11,439 bases of DNA from assembly GCA_014377915.1 (NCBI GenBank), contig JACMOT010000534.1, positions 1 to 11,439 of the forward strand. Direction: 5' to 3'. The translations under genes and the position numbers were made by a program. The notes beneath the pieces are model-generated. The model worked only from the letters and a program-made list of their open reading frames with translations. It ran no database searches and was not told where the DNA came from. The stretch's first letter is position 1, and each line of letters opens with the position of its first letter. Origin of the DNA: Tardiphaga sp. Its GTDB lineage: Bacteria > Pseudomonadota > Alphaproteobacteria > Rhizobiales > Xanthobacteraceae. Below are positions 1-6,700 of the stretch, piece by piece.

Positions 1-251
1 CCGGCACGGCGAAGAAGAGCGGCGCGGCGGTGGTGGCGAAGATGAAAGAGTTGCCGTCCGTCGACGACGCCTTTGGTCCCGGATCGGTCCGCATGGACGG
101 CCGCGCCGCTCTGCCGGCCTATCTGCTGGAAGTAAAGTCGCCGGCCGAGAGCAAGGGCGCGTGGGACTATTGCAAGGTGGTCTCGACCGCCTCCGCCGAC
201 GAAGCCACCAAACCGCTCAATGAATCCGGTTGCTATCTGGTCAAGGCGTGA
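1..251 (+). CDS. ABC transporter substrate-binding protein, C-terminal part (5' end outside window)
   Basis: The reading frame is open from the left edge (first full codon at 3) and ends with TGA at 249-251, giving about 83 residues. The sequence has the pattern of the extreme C-terminus of periplasmic type-1 binding proteins for branched-chain amino acids, urea or amides: MKELPSVDDAFG, then RMDGRAALPAYLLEVK, then SKGAWDYCKVV, ending in ESGCYLVKA. In that family this tail packs on the second lobe of the periplasmic domain. The valine codons at 30-35 are internal, not starts. Its permease genes would have to lie upstream, outside the window. It is not the partner of the Liv-type operon further right, which has its own binding protein. 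The family is fairly sure; the ligand is unknown. Confidence 0.75.
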   Translation, partial: GTAKKSGAAVVAKMKELPSVDDAFGPGSVRMDGRAALPAYLLEVKSPAESKGAWDYCKVVSTASADEATKPLNESGCYLVKA

Positions 252-336
252 GCGCCACCGGGATCTGTCTCACTCGGCGCATTCGATGGCCAAGCCAACA
301 ATCGCGGCAGCGGTGCTACGCAACGAAAGGCATCTT

Positions 337-1332
337 ATGACTACAGGTCTCTCCCGGCGAACCTTTTGCAGCACGCTGGCATTGGCGACGGCGGGCCTTG
401 CCACGCCGCTTCGCGCGCAGGGGCCGGGGGATCTGCCCAAGGGGCTGATCACGCTGGTGGTGCCGTTCGCGGCCGGCGGGGCGACCGATATCGTCAGCCG
501 GCTGGTCGCCAAAAAGGTGTCCGAGCAGATCGGTCAGTCGATCGTGATCGAGAACGCCACCGGCGCCGGCGGGGTGGTCGGCGCGGCACGCGTGGCGCGG
601 GCCGCGCCGGACGGCACAACGCTGCTGATGGGAACGATCTCGACGCATACCATCAACCCGCTGATGGCAAAGCAACCGCCTTACGATCCGCTGAAGGATT
701 TTACCGCCATTTCGATGATCGCCACCGTACCGAACGTCCTGATAGTGTCCTCGCAGATCAAGGCCGCCAATGTCGGCGAACTGATCGCGCTGATCCGTGC
801 CGAACCCGGCAAATTCAGCTACGGCTCGTCCGGCGTCGGCACGCCGCCCAACCTGTCGGGCGAACTGTTCAACGTTCAGGCCAAGGTGAAAATGGGACAC
901 GTGCCGTATCGCGGCGGCGCGCCCGCGATGAATGACCTGATCGGCAACCAGATCCCGGTTTTGTTCGACGTGCTCAGCGGCGCCGCGCCTTTCATCAAGG
1001 CGGGGACCGCGCGCGCGCTGGCGGTGACAACCAAGACGCGCTCGCCGTCGTTCCCGGATCTACCCACCATCGCCGAACAGGGCCTGCCGGATTTCGAGAC
1101 CTATACGTGGAACGCGGTGTTCGGGCCCGCCGGAATGGCGCCGGGCCTCACGGAGCGGCTAAGCGCCGAGTTGCGCAAGGCGGTTGCGGATCCGGAACTC
1201 CAGCAGCGCCTGCGCGATCTCAGCGCCGATCCGGTTGGATCGACGCCGGCGGAGCTCGGCAACCAGCTCAAGCTGGAAATCGCGAAGTGGGCGCCGATCA
1301 TCGAAACGGCAGGGCTGAAATCACAGCAATAG
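337..1332 (+). CDS. Tripartite tricarboxylate transporter substrate-binding protein (Bug/TctC family)
   Basis: This is a 331-residue periplasmic binding protein, the usual length for the Bug/TctC family, which binds carboxylates and related small acids and may feed a TctA/TctB permease. Residues 1-28 form a signal peptide with an SRRTF Tat-like motif (6-10), a hydrophobic stretch and an Ala-rich cleavage region ending LRAQ. Family landmarks are VPFAAGGATDIVSR (42-55), IENATGAGGVVGA (71-83), SYGSSGVGTPPNLSGELF (161-178) and HVPYRGGAPAMNDL (188-201). I chose the ATG at 337 because AAGG at 327-330 is well spaced and the signal peptide begins there. The frame is open further back to 220, but that part overlaps the previous gene and has no signal-peptide character. 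No TctA or TctB gene is present, so it is an orphan here, as is common for Bug proteins. The ligand cannot be read from the sequence. Confidence 0.9.
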   Translation: MTTGLSRRTFCSTLALATAGLATPLRAQGPGDLPKGLITLVVPFAAGGATDIVSRLVAKKVSEQIGQSIVIENATGAGGVVGAARVARAAPDGTTLLMGTISTHTINPLMAKQPPYDPLKDFTAISMIATVPNVLIVSSQIKAANVGELIALIRAEPGKFSYGSSGVGTPPNLSGELFNVQAKVKMGHVPYRGGAPAMNDLIGNQIPVLFDVLSGAAPFIKAGTARALAVTTKTRSPSFPDLPTIAEQGLPDFETYTWNAVFGPAGMAPGLTERLSAELRKAVADPELQQRLRDLSADPVGSTPAELGNQLKLEIAKWAPIIETAGLKSQQ

Positions 1333-1476
1333 CCATACCTGGCCTGCCGCGCTCGAAACCTCAAACACGATGATGTCAGCGCCTCGCTGCCAGATAGCGG
1401 CTGTCGTGCGGCGGGGGACCCGATGCAGTCTCCTCCGTGCTATCATCACCACCTTTGAAATTGCAGGACTGCACCC

Positions 1477-1782
1477 ATGACACCGACCTGGCTCGAAGCG
1501 GCGATCAACGGGCCGTGGTCGCGATCACGGCAGCCGCTGATTCCGATCGCCGTGTCGGATTGCATCGCCGACGAAATCGCCTGCGCGCGCGAAGGCGCCG
1601 CGATCATTCACGTCCGTGCCTATGATGCCGCGACCGGCTTTCAGAACGACGACGCCGAGACCTATGCGAGGATCATCGAAGGTATCCGCGCCAAGGAAGA
1701 CGTCATCGTCTACCCCACCCTGCCATTGACGGTGACCCCGGCAGCGTTCTGCGGCGTTTGTTGTGGCGACAGACTAGCGTGA
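1477..1782 (+). pseudogene. Truncated beta-keto acid cleavage enzyme (BKACE, DUF849), N-terminal remnant
   Basis: The first 85 or so residues look like the N-terminus of a BKACE (3-keto-5-aminohexanoate cleavage enzyme family), Zn-dependent TIM-barrel enzymes that cleave beta-keto acids with acetyl-CoA. Visible blocks are LEAAINGPWSRSRQPLIPIA, a DEIACAREGAAIIHVRAYD strand-helix-strand (HVR replaces the HVH or HLH seen in many members), ETYARIIEGIRA, and VIVYPTLPL. After about residue 85 the similarity stops. The frame runs through TVTPAAFCGVCCGDRLA to TGA at 1780-1782, giving 101 residues where about 280-310 are expected. The start ATG has AGGA at 1465-1468. The likely Zn-binding and catalytic parts of the barrel are missing, so it cannot be an active enzyme. 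A deletion or insertion near 1735 is the likely cause. Confidence 0.7.
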
Positions 1783-1973
1783 CAGCGTCGTGACTCCTAG
1801 CGCTGCGGCAGACTGATTTCGCATGTCCAAAAGTTCCACCCGCCGAAATTATCTTGCTGGAGTTACGACGTGCGCGGCTCGCGCACCACGCCTGCTACCG
1901 GAACGCCGGCTTTGATTTGACCCTTGCGCCATAGCCGTGGCTTTATGCTAAAAAACAAACGGGAGAGAAGCGC
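1783..1973. other. Unassigned gap between BKACE remnant and lactonase-like gene
   Basis: No convincing coding frame is present in these 191 bases. They start where the BKACE gene is broken and run to the start codon of the next gene. CTAGCG occurs twice (near 1775 and 1798), flanking related GTGAC units. The last 13 bases carry the strong ribosome binding site GGGAGAG (1961-1967) of the next gene. The segment could be the scar of a lost insertion sequence or of a deletion, but I see no terminal inverted repeats or target duplication that would prove it. Confidence 0.35.
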
Positions 1974-2777
1974 ATGAGCGGCACCAACGAGATCTACGCG
2001 ATCCGCTACGCGACCATGACGCCGCGCACCCCGCAGATGAACTACCTGCAGCCCGACCCGCACGACACCGCCGCCGCCGATCTCGATTACTTCATCTGGC
2101 TGATCCGCGGTGAAGGCCGCGACATCCTAGTCGATACGGGTTTCAATGAAGCGGCCGCGCAAAGCCGCAGCCGCAAGCTGACCATCAACCCGGTCGATGC
2201 GCTGGCCGCCTTCGGCGTCGATGCCGCGACCATCCGCGATGTCATCGTTACCCACCTGCATTACGACCATGCCGGCAATCTCGACCGGTTTCCGAACGCG
2301 CGGTTTCATCTGCAGGACCGCGAGATGAGCTACGCCACGGGGCGCTGCATGTGCAACGGCCTGCTGCGGCATCCGTTTTCGGCGGAGGACGTGACGCTGA
2401 TGGTCCGCCATGTCTTCAACGAGCGCGTGACCTTCCACAACGGCGATGGCGAGGTCGTCGATGGTGTCACGCTGCACCGCGTCGGCGGCCATTCCGACGG
2501 GCTGCAGGTGGTGCGCGTGATGACCGCGCGCGGCCCCGTGGTGCTGGCGTCGGATGCCGCGCATTATTACGGCAACCTGCAGCGCCGCAGCCCGTTTCCG
2601 ATCGTCTACAATATCGGCGACATGTGCGACGGCTGGACCACCTGCGAACGCCTCGCCGGCCATCCCGACCGCATCATTCCCGGGCACGATCCGCTGGTGC
2701 GCGAGATCTATCCCCGCGCTTCCGGCGCCGCCGACGCCTACGCCTTGCACCTGCCACCATCGCGGTCGTTTGCATGA
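1974..2777 (+). CDS. MBL-fold metallo-hydrolase, N-acyl homoserine lactonase-like
   Basis: This is a 267-residue metallo-beta-lactamase-fold hydrolase. The dinuclear metal site is complete: HLHYDH at 94-99 (H94, H96, D98, H99), H173 in GGHSDG, D194 in LASDAAHYY, and H238 in IPGHDP. The length and the ASDAAHYY block fit the branch containing AHL lactonases and gamma-butyrolactonases (AiiA/AttM-like), which open lactone rings in the cytoplasm. There is no signal peptide. The start at 1974 follows GGGAGAG (1961-1967) at good spacing. The gene stands alone between the BKACE remnant and a convergent operon that ends in a carboxymuconolactone decarboxylase-family gene, so a lactone-type substrate is plausible for the neighbourhood. 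The substrate is inferred only from the family; a thioester or other ester is also possible. Confidence 0.85.
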   Translation: MSGTNEIYAIRYATMTPRTPQMNYLQPDPHDTAAADLDYFIWLIRGEGRDILVDTGFNEAAAQSRSRKLTINPVDALAAFGVDAATIRDVIVTHLHYDHAGNLDRFPNARFHLQDREMSYATGRCMCNGLLRHPFSAEDVTLMVRHVFNERVTFHNGDGEVVDGVTLHRVGGHSDGLQVVRVMTARGPVVLASDAAHYYGNLQRRSPFPIVYNIGDMCDGWTTCERLAGHPDRIIPGHDPLVREIYPRASGAADAYALHLPPSRSFA

Positions 2778-2782
2778 TCGCG

Positions 2783-2946
2783 TTTCCCGGACGCGGTGCG
2801 GCATTCTCAGGCGATGCTCTTGCATCGCCGCATGCCGCTCCGCAGAACCCGGACCCCGGCGCATAGTTGCGGGAACAACCGGGACCCCGGCTTTGCGGCG
2901 CACCACGCCGCCAAACGGCGGCGCATCGCACCGCGTCCGGGGAACA
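2783..2946. repeat. Intergenic palindromic repeat between convergent genes, possible bidirectional terminator
   Basis: The outer arms TTTCCCGGACGCGGTGCG (2783-2800) and CGCACCGCGTCCGGGGAAC (2928-2946) are inverted and differ by about one base. Nested inside are GGCGATG/CATCGCC (2810-2816 and 2824-2830), an imperfect inverted pair around CCCGGACCCCGG (2841-2860 against 2880-2899, 15 of 20 positions pairing), and CGCCGCC/GGCGGCG with an AAAC loop (2907-2924). The whole gap could therefore fold into a branched structure. It lies between two convergent stop codons (2777 and 2960). The motif 'gcgtttcccggacgcggtgc' with internal 'acccgggacc' units resembles dispersed intergenic repeats I recall from Bradyrhizobium and Rhodopseudomonas genomes. 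There is no T-run, so a classical intrinsic terminator is not shown. Confidence 0.7.
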
Positions 2947-2959
2947 GTAGTAATCGTTC

Positions 2960-3364
2960 TCAGTCGACCTTGCCCATTTCCTTGAGCACTTCATTGGCCG
3001 CTTTGAACGCGTCGAGGCCGGCCGGGATGCCGCAGTACACCGTGGCGTGCAGCAGCACTTCCTTGATCTCATCCACAGTGACGCCGTTGGTGATCGCGCC
3101 GCGGGTATGCAGCTTGATTTCCGGCGCGCGGTTCAGCGCGGTGAGCATCGCCAGGTTGAGCATGCTGCGGGTCTTGCGATCGAGGCCGGGACGATTCCAG
3201 GCGTAGCCCCAGCACCATTCCGTGGTGATGTGCTGGAACGACATCATGAAGTCGTTGGTCGATTGCATCGACTTGTCGACATAGGCCGCACCGAGCACTT
3301 CGCGCCGCGCTGCCAGGCCAATATCGAACATGCCGCCGAGGGTGATCTTCTGGTCGTAGCTCAT
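2960..3364 (-). CDS. Carboxymuconolactone decarboxylase family protein (PcaC-like)
   Basis: This 134-residue all-helical protein is the usual size for 4-carboxymuconolactone decarboxylase (PcaC), which makes 3-oxoadipate enol-lactone in the protocatechuate branch of the beta-ketoadipate pathway. PcaC-type landmarks are RREVLGAAYVD (20-30), EWCWGYAWNRPGLDRKTRS (49-67), LAMLTALNR (71-79), LHTRGAITNGVT (85-96) and EVLLHATVYCGIPAGLDAFK (102-121). The AhpD-type CxxC is absent, which argues against a peroxidase-type member. Translation starts at the ATG at 3364 after a GGAAGGAAG ribosome binding site. It lies 47 bp after livF on the same strand, so it is probably the last gene of the importer operon. 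The other pca genes are not in the window. It may decarboxylate a related lactone instead of the PcaC substrate. Confidence 0.85.
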   Translation of the reverse strand: MSYDQKITLGGMFDIGLAARREVLGAAYVDKSMQSTNDFMMSFQHITTEWCWGYAWNRPGLDRKTRSMLNLAMLTALNRAPEIKLHTRGAITNGVTVDEIKEVLLHATVYCGIPAGLDAFKAANEVLKEMGKVD

Positions 3365-3411
3365 GGGTCTTCCTTCCGTGGTGAGGGTCGTTCATTTGCG
3401 GTCGTAGGCGA

Positions 3412-4134
3412 TCATATGCCGAGATAGGCGGCGCGCACGGCGGGATTGGCGTTCAGTTCGGCCGACGTGCCCTGCAGCGCGACGCGGCCGCTCTCCAGCA
3501 CGTAGCCGCGGGTGGCGACGTCGAGCGCCAGCCCGACATTCTGCTCGACCAGCAGGATCGAGGTGCCGCCGGCATGGATCTTCGTGAAGGCGTCGTGCAT
3601 CTCCTCGACCACTTTCGGCGCCAGGCCGTGACTCGGCTCGTCGAGCAGCAGCAGTTTTGGCCGCAGCATCAGCGCGCGCCCGACCGCGACCATCTGCTGC
3701 TCGCCGCCGGACAACGTGCCGGCGAGTTGTCCACGCCGCTCGCGCAGCCGCGGAAAAAGCTCGAAGACTGCTTCCATGCGCGACGCCAGGTCCGCGGCGT
3801 GGCGCGCGGTGAACGCGCCCAGCATCAGGTTTTCCTCCACCATCATCTCGGAAAACACATGGCGGCCTTCGGGGACGTGGGCGATGCCCAGCTTCGGGAT
3901 CTCGTGCGAGGCGTGCCCGGCGAGATCGGCCCCGGCAAAGCGCAGCGAGCCGGTAACATGGGGCACCAACCGCGAGATCGCCCGCAGGATAGTGCTCTTG
4001 CCGGCGGTGTTGGCGCCGATGATGCAGACAAACTCGCCGTCCTGCACTTCGAGGTCGATGCCGTGCAGCACCTCGATCTCGCCGTAGCCGGCGCACAGTC
4101 CCCTGATCTCGAGCAGCGGCTGCGACGCAGTCAT
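3412..4134 (-). CDS. livF: Branched-chain-type ABC transporter ATP-binding protein LivF
   Basis: This is a 240-residue cytoplasmic ATPase subunit of a HAAT-type (Liv) importer. Walker A is GANTAGKST at 40-48, the signature is LSGGEQQM at 141-148, Walker B is LLLLDE at 161-166, and the switch region is LLVEQN at 194-199, with Gln in place of His as is usual for LivF. VPEGRHVF (87-94) is the LivF-specific block. Walker A has Thr43 where Gly is usual (GPNGAGKST or GANGAGKST), but the G-x4-GKS core is kept. The ATG at 4134 overlaps the livG stop in an ATGA, which implies translational coupling. The frame is open upstream of 4134, but that part only shadows livG. The transported substrate need not be an amino acid. 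Confidence 0.92.
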   Translation of the reverse strand: MTASQPLLEIRGLCAGYGEIEVLHGIDLEVQDGEFVCIIGANTAGKSTILRAISRLVPHVTGSLRFAGADLAGHASHEIPKLGIAHVPEGRHVFSEMMVEENLMLGAFTARHAADLASRMEAVFELFPRLRERRGQLAGTLSGGEQQMVAVGRALMLRPKLLLLDEPSHGLAPKVVEEMHDAFTKIHAGGTSILLVEQNVGLALDVATRGYVLESGRVALQGTSAELNANPAVRAAYLGI

Positions 4135-4856
4135 GTGCGTGCCTCCAATGAGCGGCCGAGATAGGCCTCCACCACAGCGGGATCGTTGGCGACTTCGCGC
4201 GGCGGGCCGTCGGCGAGCAGCTTGCCGAAGTTCAGCACCAGGATGCGATCGCACACCGTCATGATCGCGCGCATATGGTGCTCGACGACCAGGAGGGTGA
4301 TGCCGTCGTCGCGCAGCCGGCGAATCAAATCCATGATCTCCTGCATCTCGACCGGATTGAGCGCGGCCATCACTTCGTCGAGCAGCAGGACCTTGGGGCC
4401 GGTGCACAACGCACGCGCCAGTTCGACCCGTGCGCGCTCCGGAAACGACAGGTTGCCGGCCAGCTTGTGCGCGACGGAGCGCAGCCCGACGCGATCAAGG
4501 CAGATCAACGCTTCCCGGCGCGCCGTTTCGACATCGTGGCGCAGCAGCCCCGCGGTCAGCACGTTGTCGAGCACCGAGCTTTCGGCGAACAACGCCACGT
4601 TCTGGAACGTCTTGGTCATGCCGAGTGCCGCGACCTTGTGCGGCTTCTCGCCGACGAGGCAGGTGCCGTCAAGCAGGACCGTGCCGCTGTCGGCCCGGAT
4701 GAGACCGACCAGCGTGCTGAAGAACGTCGTCTTGCCGGCACCGTTCGGCCCGATCAGCCCGACGATCTGCCCTTTCGGCACGGCGAACGTCACGTCAGCC
4801 AATGCCTGCAGGCCACCGAAACGCTTCGATACGCCGCGCACCTCGAGAATGCTCAT
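4131..4856 (-). CDS. livG: Branched-chain-type ABC transporter ATP-binding protein LivG
   Basis: This is a 241-residue ATPase, second of the pair that drives the LivHM permease. Walker A is GPNGAGKTT (36-44), the Q-loop is KTFQN (82-86), Walker B is VLLLDE (156-161), and the switch is VVEHHM (190-195). The signature region reads LSFPERARVELARAL (136-150), so the second Gly of LSGGQ is replaced by Pro; Walker B is followed by VMAALNP where PxxGLNP is usual. I recall a Liv-like subfamily with LTLPDRKRLE and DEVMAGL in these places, so the variant is probably functional, but this is from memory. The start ATG at 4856 overlaps the livM stop (ATGA), and its own stop overlaps the livF start. It is slightly shorter than E. 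coli LivG. Confidence 0.92.
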   Translation of the reverse strand: MSILEVRGVSKRFGGLQALADVTFAVPKGQIVGLIGPNGAGKTTFFSTLVGLIRADSGTVLLDGTCLVGEKPHKVAALGMTKTFQNVALFAESSVLDNVLTAGLLRHDVETARREALICLDRVGLRSVAHKLAGNLSFPERARVELARALCTGPKVLLLDEVMAALNPVEMQEIMDLIRRLRDDGITLLVVEHHMRAIMTVCDRILVLNFGKLLADGPPREVANDPAVVEAYLGRSLEART

Positions 4857-5824
4857 GGGCGCCCCCTGCCCGCAAACCGCGCCATCAGGCTGTCGAATAC
4901 CGTGATGAAGCCGCGCGGCCGCCACAGGATGACTGCGATCAGGATGATGCCGAAAATGAGCTGCGACAGGCCGGCCGCGCCCGACGAGAATAGGTCGTTC
5001 ATCAGTTCCTCGACCGGAATGATGAACAGCGCGCCGAGGATCGGCCCGACCGCCGTGCCGACGCCGCCGAGAATGGCGATCAGGGCCACGCGTATCGAGA
5101 TCGTCGCAGCGCTGAACACGGTGTCGGGATCGAAGAACACCGCGACCTGCGCATACAGCGTGCCCAGCATGGCCATCAATACGCCGGAGATCACGGCGGT
5201 CTGCAGCTTCACCGTCGTCGTGTCGATGCCGATCACTTCGGCGGCGGCCGGATTTTCCTTGATAGCGCGCAACCGGTAGCCCATAGCGCTGCGCCGGATC
5301 GTTTCGAAAATGATCGTGACGATGATCAGCGCAGCCAGCGCGATGTAAGCGTGGGGCAGCAATTGCTTGAACGAGTAGCCGAATACGCTCGGCGGCTTGA
5401 ACGGCACCGAAAGTCCGCCCGGGCCACCCGTGAGCGGGGCCCAGACATTGGCGATCACCCGCATTACCTCGCCGAAGGCCAGCGTCGCCAGCGCGAAATA
5501 ATGGCCCTGCAGACGCATGGTCGGGATCGCGATCATCAGCGCGGCGAGACCGCCGAGCACGCCGCCGACGAACATGCCGATCCACGGGCTGATGCCGAAC
5601 TTTACCAGCAGCAACGTCGAGGTGTAGGCGCCGATGCCGAAGAATGCCGCATGACCGAGCGATGTCTGGTTGGCGAGCCCGCCGATCAGGTTCCAGGCCT
5701 GCGCCATCGCGGCGAACAGGAGCGTGAAGGTCAGCACGCGGATCCAGTAGCCGGTCGGGTTGAGCAACAGCGGCAACACACAGGCCACGGCGATGACCGC
5801 CACTATCGCGATCGCGCGCTTCAT
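4853..5824 (-). CDS. livM: Branched-chain-type ABC transporter permease LivM
   Basis: This is a 323-residue inner-membrane permease with about nine or ten hydrophobic segments, starting with one at residues 3-20. LivM landmarks are GLANQTSLGHAAFFGIGAYT, the MRLQGHYFALATLAFGEVMRV block and the cytoplasmic EAA-type loop GYRLRAIKENPAAAEVIGID that contacts the ATPases. Near the C-terminus are GGVGTAVGPILGALFI and an ILWRPRG motif. I chose the ATG at 5824 because it overlaps the livH stop as ATGA and starts a normal LivM N-terminus. The frame is open further upstream, but there it is only the shadow of livH. Together with LivH it forms the channel of the importer. Confidence 0.93.
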   Translation of the reverse strand: MKRAIAIVAVIAVACVLPLLLNPTGYWIRVLTFTLLFAAMAQAWNLIGGLANQTSLGHAAFFGIGAYTSTLLLVKFGISPWIGMFVGGVLGGLAALMIAIPTMRLQGHYFALATLAFGEVMRVIANVWAPLTGGPGGLSVPFKPPSVFGYSFKQLLPHAYIALAALIIVTIIFETIRRSAMGYRLRAIKENPAAAEVIGIDTTTVKLQTAVISGVLMAMLGTLYAQVAVFFDPDTVFSAATISIRVALIAILGGVGTAVGPILGALFIIPVEELMNDLFSSGAAGLSQLIFGIILIAVILWRPRGFITVFDSLMARFAGRGRP

Positions 5825-6681
5825 CGGCTGGCCCCCACGAGGCCCTGCGGCCTGACTGCAAGCACGGCAATGAAGACAATGAACAGGATGAGGTTCTGCA
5901 ACTGGATCGGAAAGAACAGCGACGACAGCGCCTGGATGACGCCGACCGACAGCCCGCCGACAACCGCGCCGGCGACGCTCCCAAGACCGCCGAGCACGAC
6001 GACGGTGAACATCAGGACGACGAACTGACCGCCGACGCCGGGAAACACAGTGACGTAGGGCAGGATCACCGCGCCGCCGAACGCCGTGAGGCCGACGCCC
6101 AGTGCAAAGGCGATCTTGTACATCAGCGCAGTATCGATCCCCATCAGTTGCGCGGCCATCGGGTTCTGCGCGGTGGCGCGCATCGCCCGGCCGAACCAGC
6201 TGGTGCGCATGAACCACCACAGGGCCACGCCGCAGGCCAACGACATCGCGAAGGCAATCAGATATGGCACGCTGACGAACAGCCCGCCGAGCGAGAGCGA
6301 CATCGTCTGATAGGAGGTGGTGACCGAGCGGAATTGCGAGCCGAACAGCAGCAGCGATCCGTTTTCAAGCACGATCAGGACACCGACCGTGAGAAAGATC
6401 TGCGCTACCGATGGCGCTTTGAGAACGCGCGCGATCAGTTGCCCCTGTACCAGCCAGCCGATGCCGAACGCCACCGCAAAGGACAGCGGTGCGGCAATCA
6501 CCGGGTCGAGCCCGAGATAGGCCCAGGCGAACCAGGCGACGAACATGCCGATCATCAGGAATTCCGCCTGCGCGAAATTCACGATGCCCATCACCCCGTA
6601 CACCAGGGTGAGGCCGATCGAGATGACCGCATAAACACCGCCGACCAGGAAGCCGTCGAGGATTGCCTGCAAAAGTGACAC
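5821..6681 (-). CDS. livH: Branched-chain-type ABC transporter permease LivH
   Basis: This is a 286-residue inner-membrane permease, typical in length for LivH. It begins with DGFLVGGVYAVISIGLTLVYGVMGIVNFAQAEF, cited here in parts: GGVYAVISIGLTLVYG (14-29) and GIVNFAQAEF (32-41) are the family's most conserved N-terminal blocks. The EAA-type loop is AMRATAQNPMAAQLMGID, and VVLGGLGSVAGAVVGGL and LAVRPQGLVG lie near the C-terminus. About eight membrane segments are visible. The start is GTG (6679-6681), 19 bp after the stop of the binding-protein gene; upstream there is only a weak GAAAGA as ribosome binding site. Its stop overlaps the livM start. It is the first membrane gene of the operon and pairs with LivM. 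Confidence 0.93.
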   Translation of the reverse strand: MSLLQAILDGFLVGGVYAVISIGLTLVYGVMGIVNFAQAEFLMIGMFVAWFAWAYLGLDPVIAAPLSFAVAFGIGWLVQGQLIARVLKAPSVAQIFLTVGVLIVLENGSLLLFGSQFRSVTTSYQTMSLSLGGLFVSVPYLIAFAMSLACGVALWWFMRTSWFGRAMRATAQNPMAAQLMGIDTALMYKIAFALGVGLTAFGGAVILPYVTVFPGVGGQFVVLMFTVVVLGGLGSVAGAVVGGLSVGVIQALSSLFFPIQLQNLILFIVFIAVLAVRPQGLVGASR

Positions 6682-6700
6682 GGCGATCTTTCGTCAGCTA

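Noticed and set aside
220..336. Upstream extension of the Bug-protein frame
   Set aside because: It overlaps the previous gene's end, has no signal-peptide character, and the ATG at 337 has a ribosome binding site and a proper signal peptide.
1917..1949. Possible promoter TTGACC ... TATGCT before the lactonase-like gene
   Set aside because: The spacing is 21 bp, too long for a sigma-70-type promoter, and no better pair was found.
2127..2906. Long open frame antisense to the lactonase-like gene
   Set aside because: Its translation is a low-complexity His/Arg/Ala/Gly mix with no domain pattern, as expected opposite a G+C-rich gene; the plus-strand gene has all its metal ligands.
2783..2946. 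CRISPR array or insertion-sequence ends
   Set aside because: The arms are inverted, not direct and regularly spaced, and there is no transposase frame inside; it fits a REP-like intergenic element better.
4131..5824. Open frames that fuse Liv genes into longer proteins
   Set aside because: The extended frames only run through out-of-frame shadow sequence; the ATGA start-stop overlaps and family lengths show separate proteins.
4275..6678. Long plus-strand frames opposite the Liv genes
   Set aside because: They are mirror translations of well-conserved permease and ATPase genes, rich in Arg, His and Gln, with no recognisable domains.
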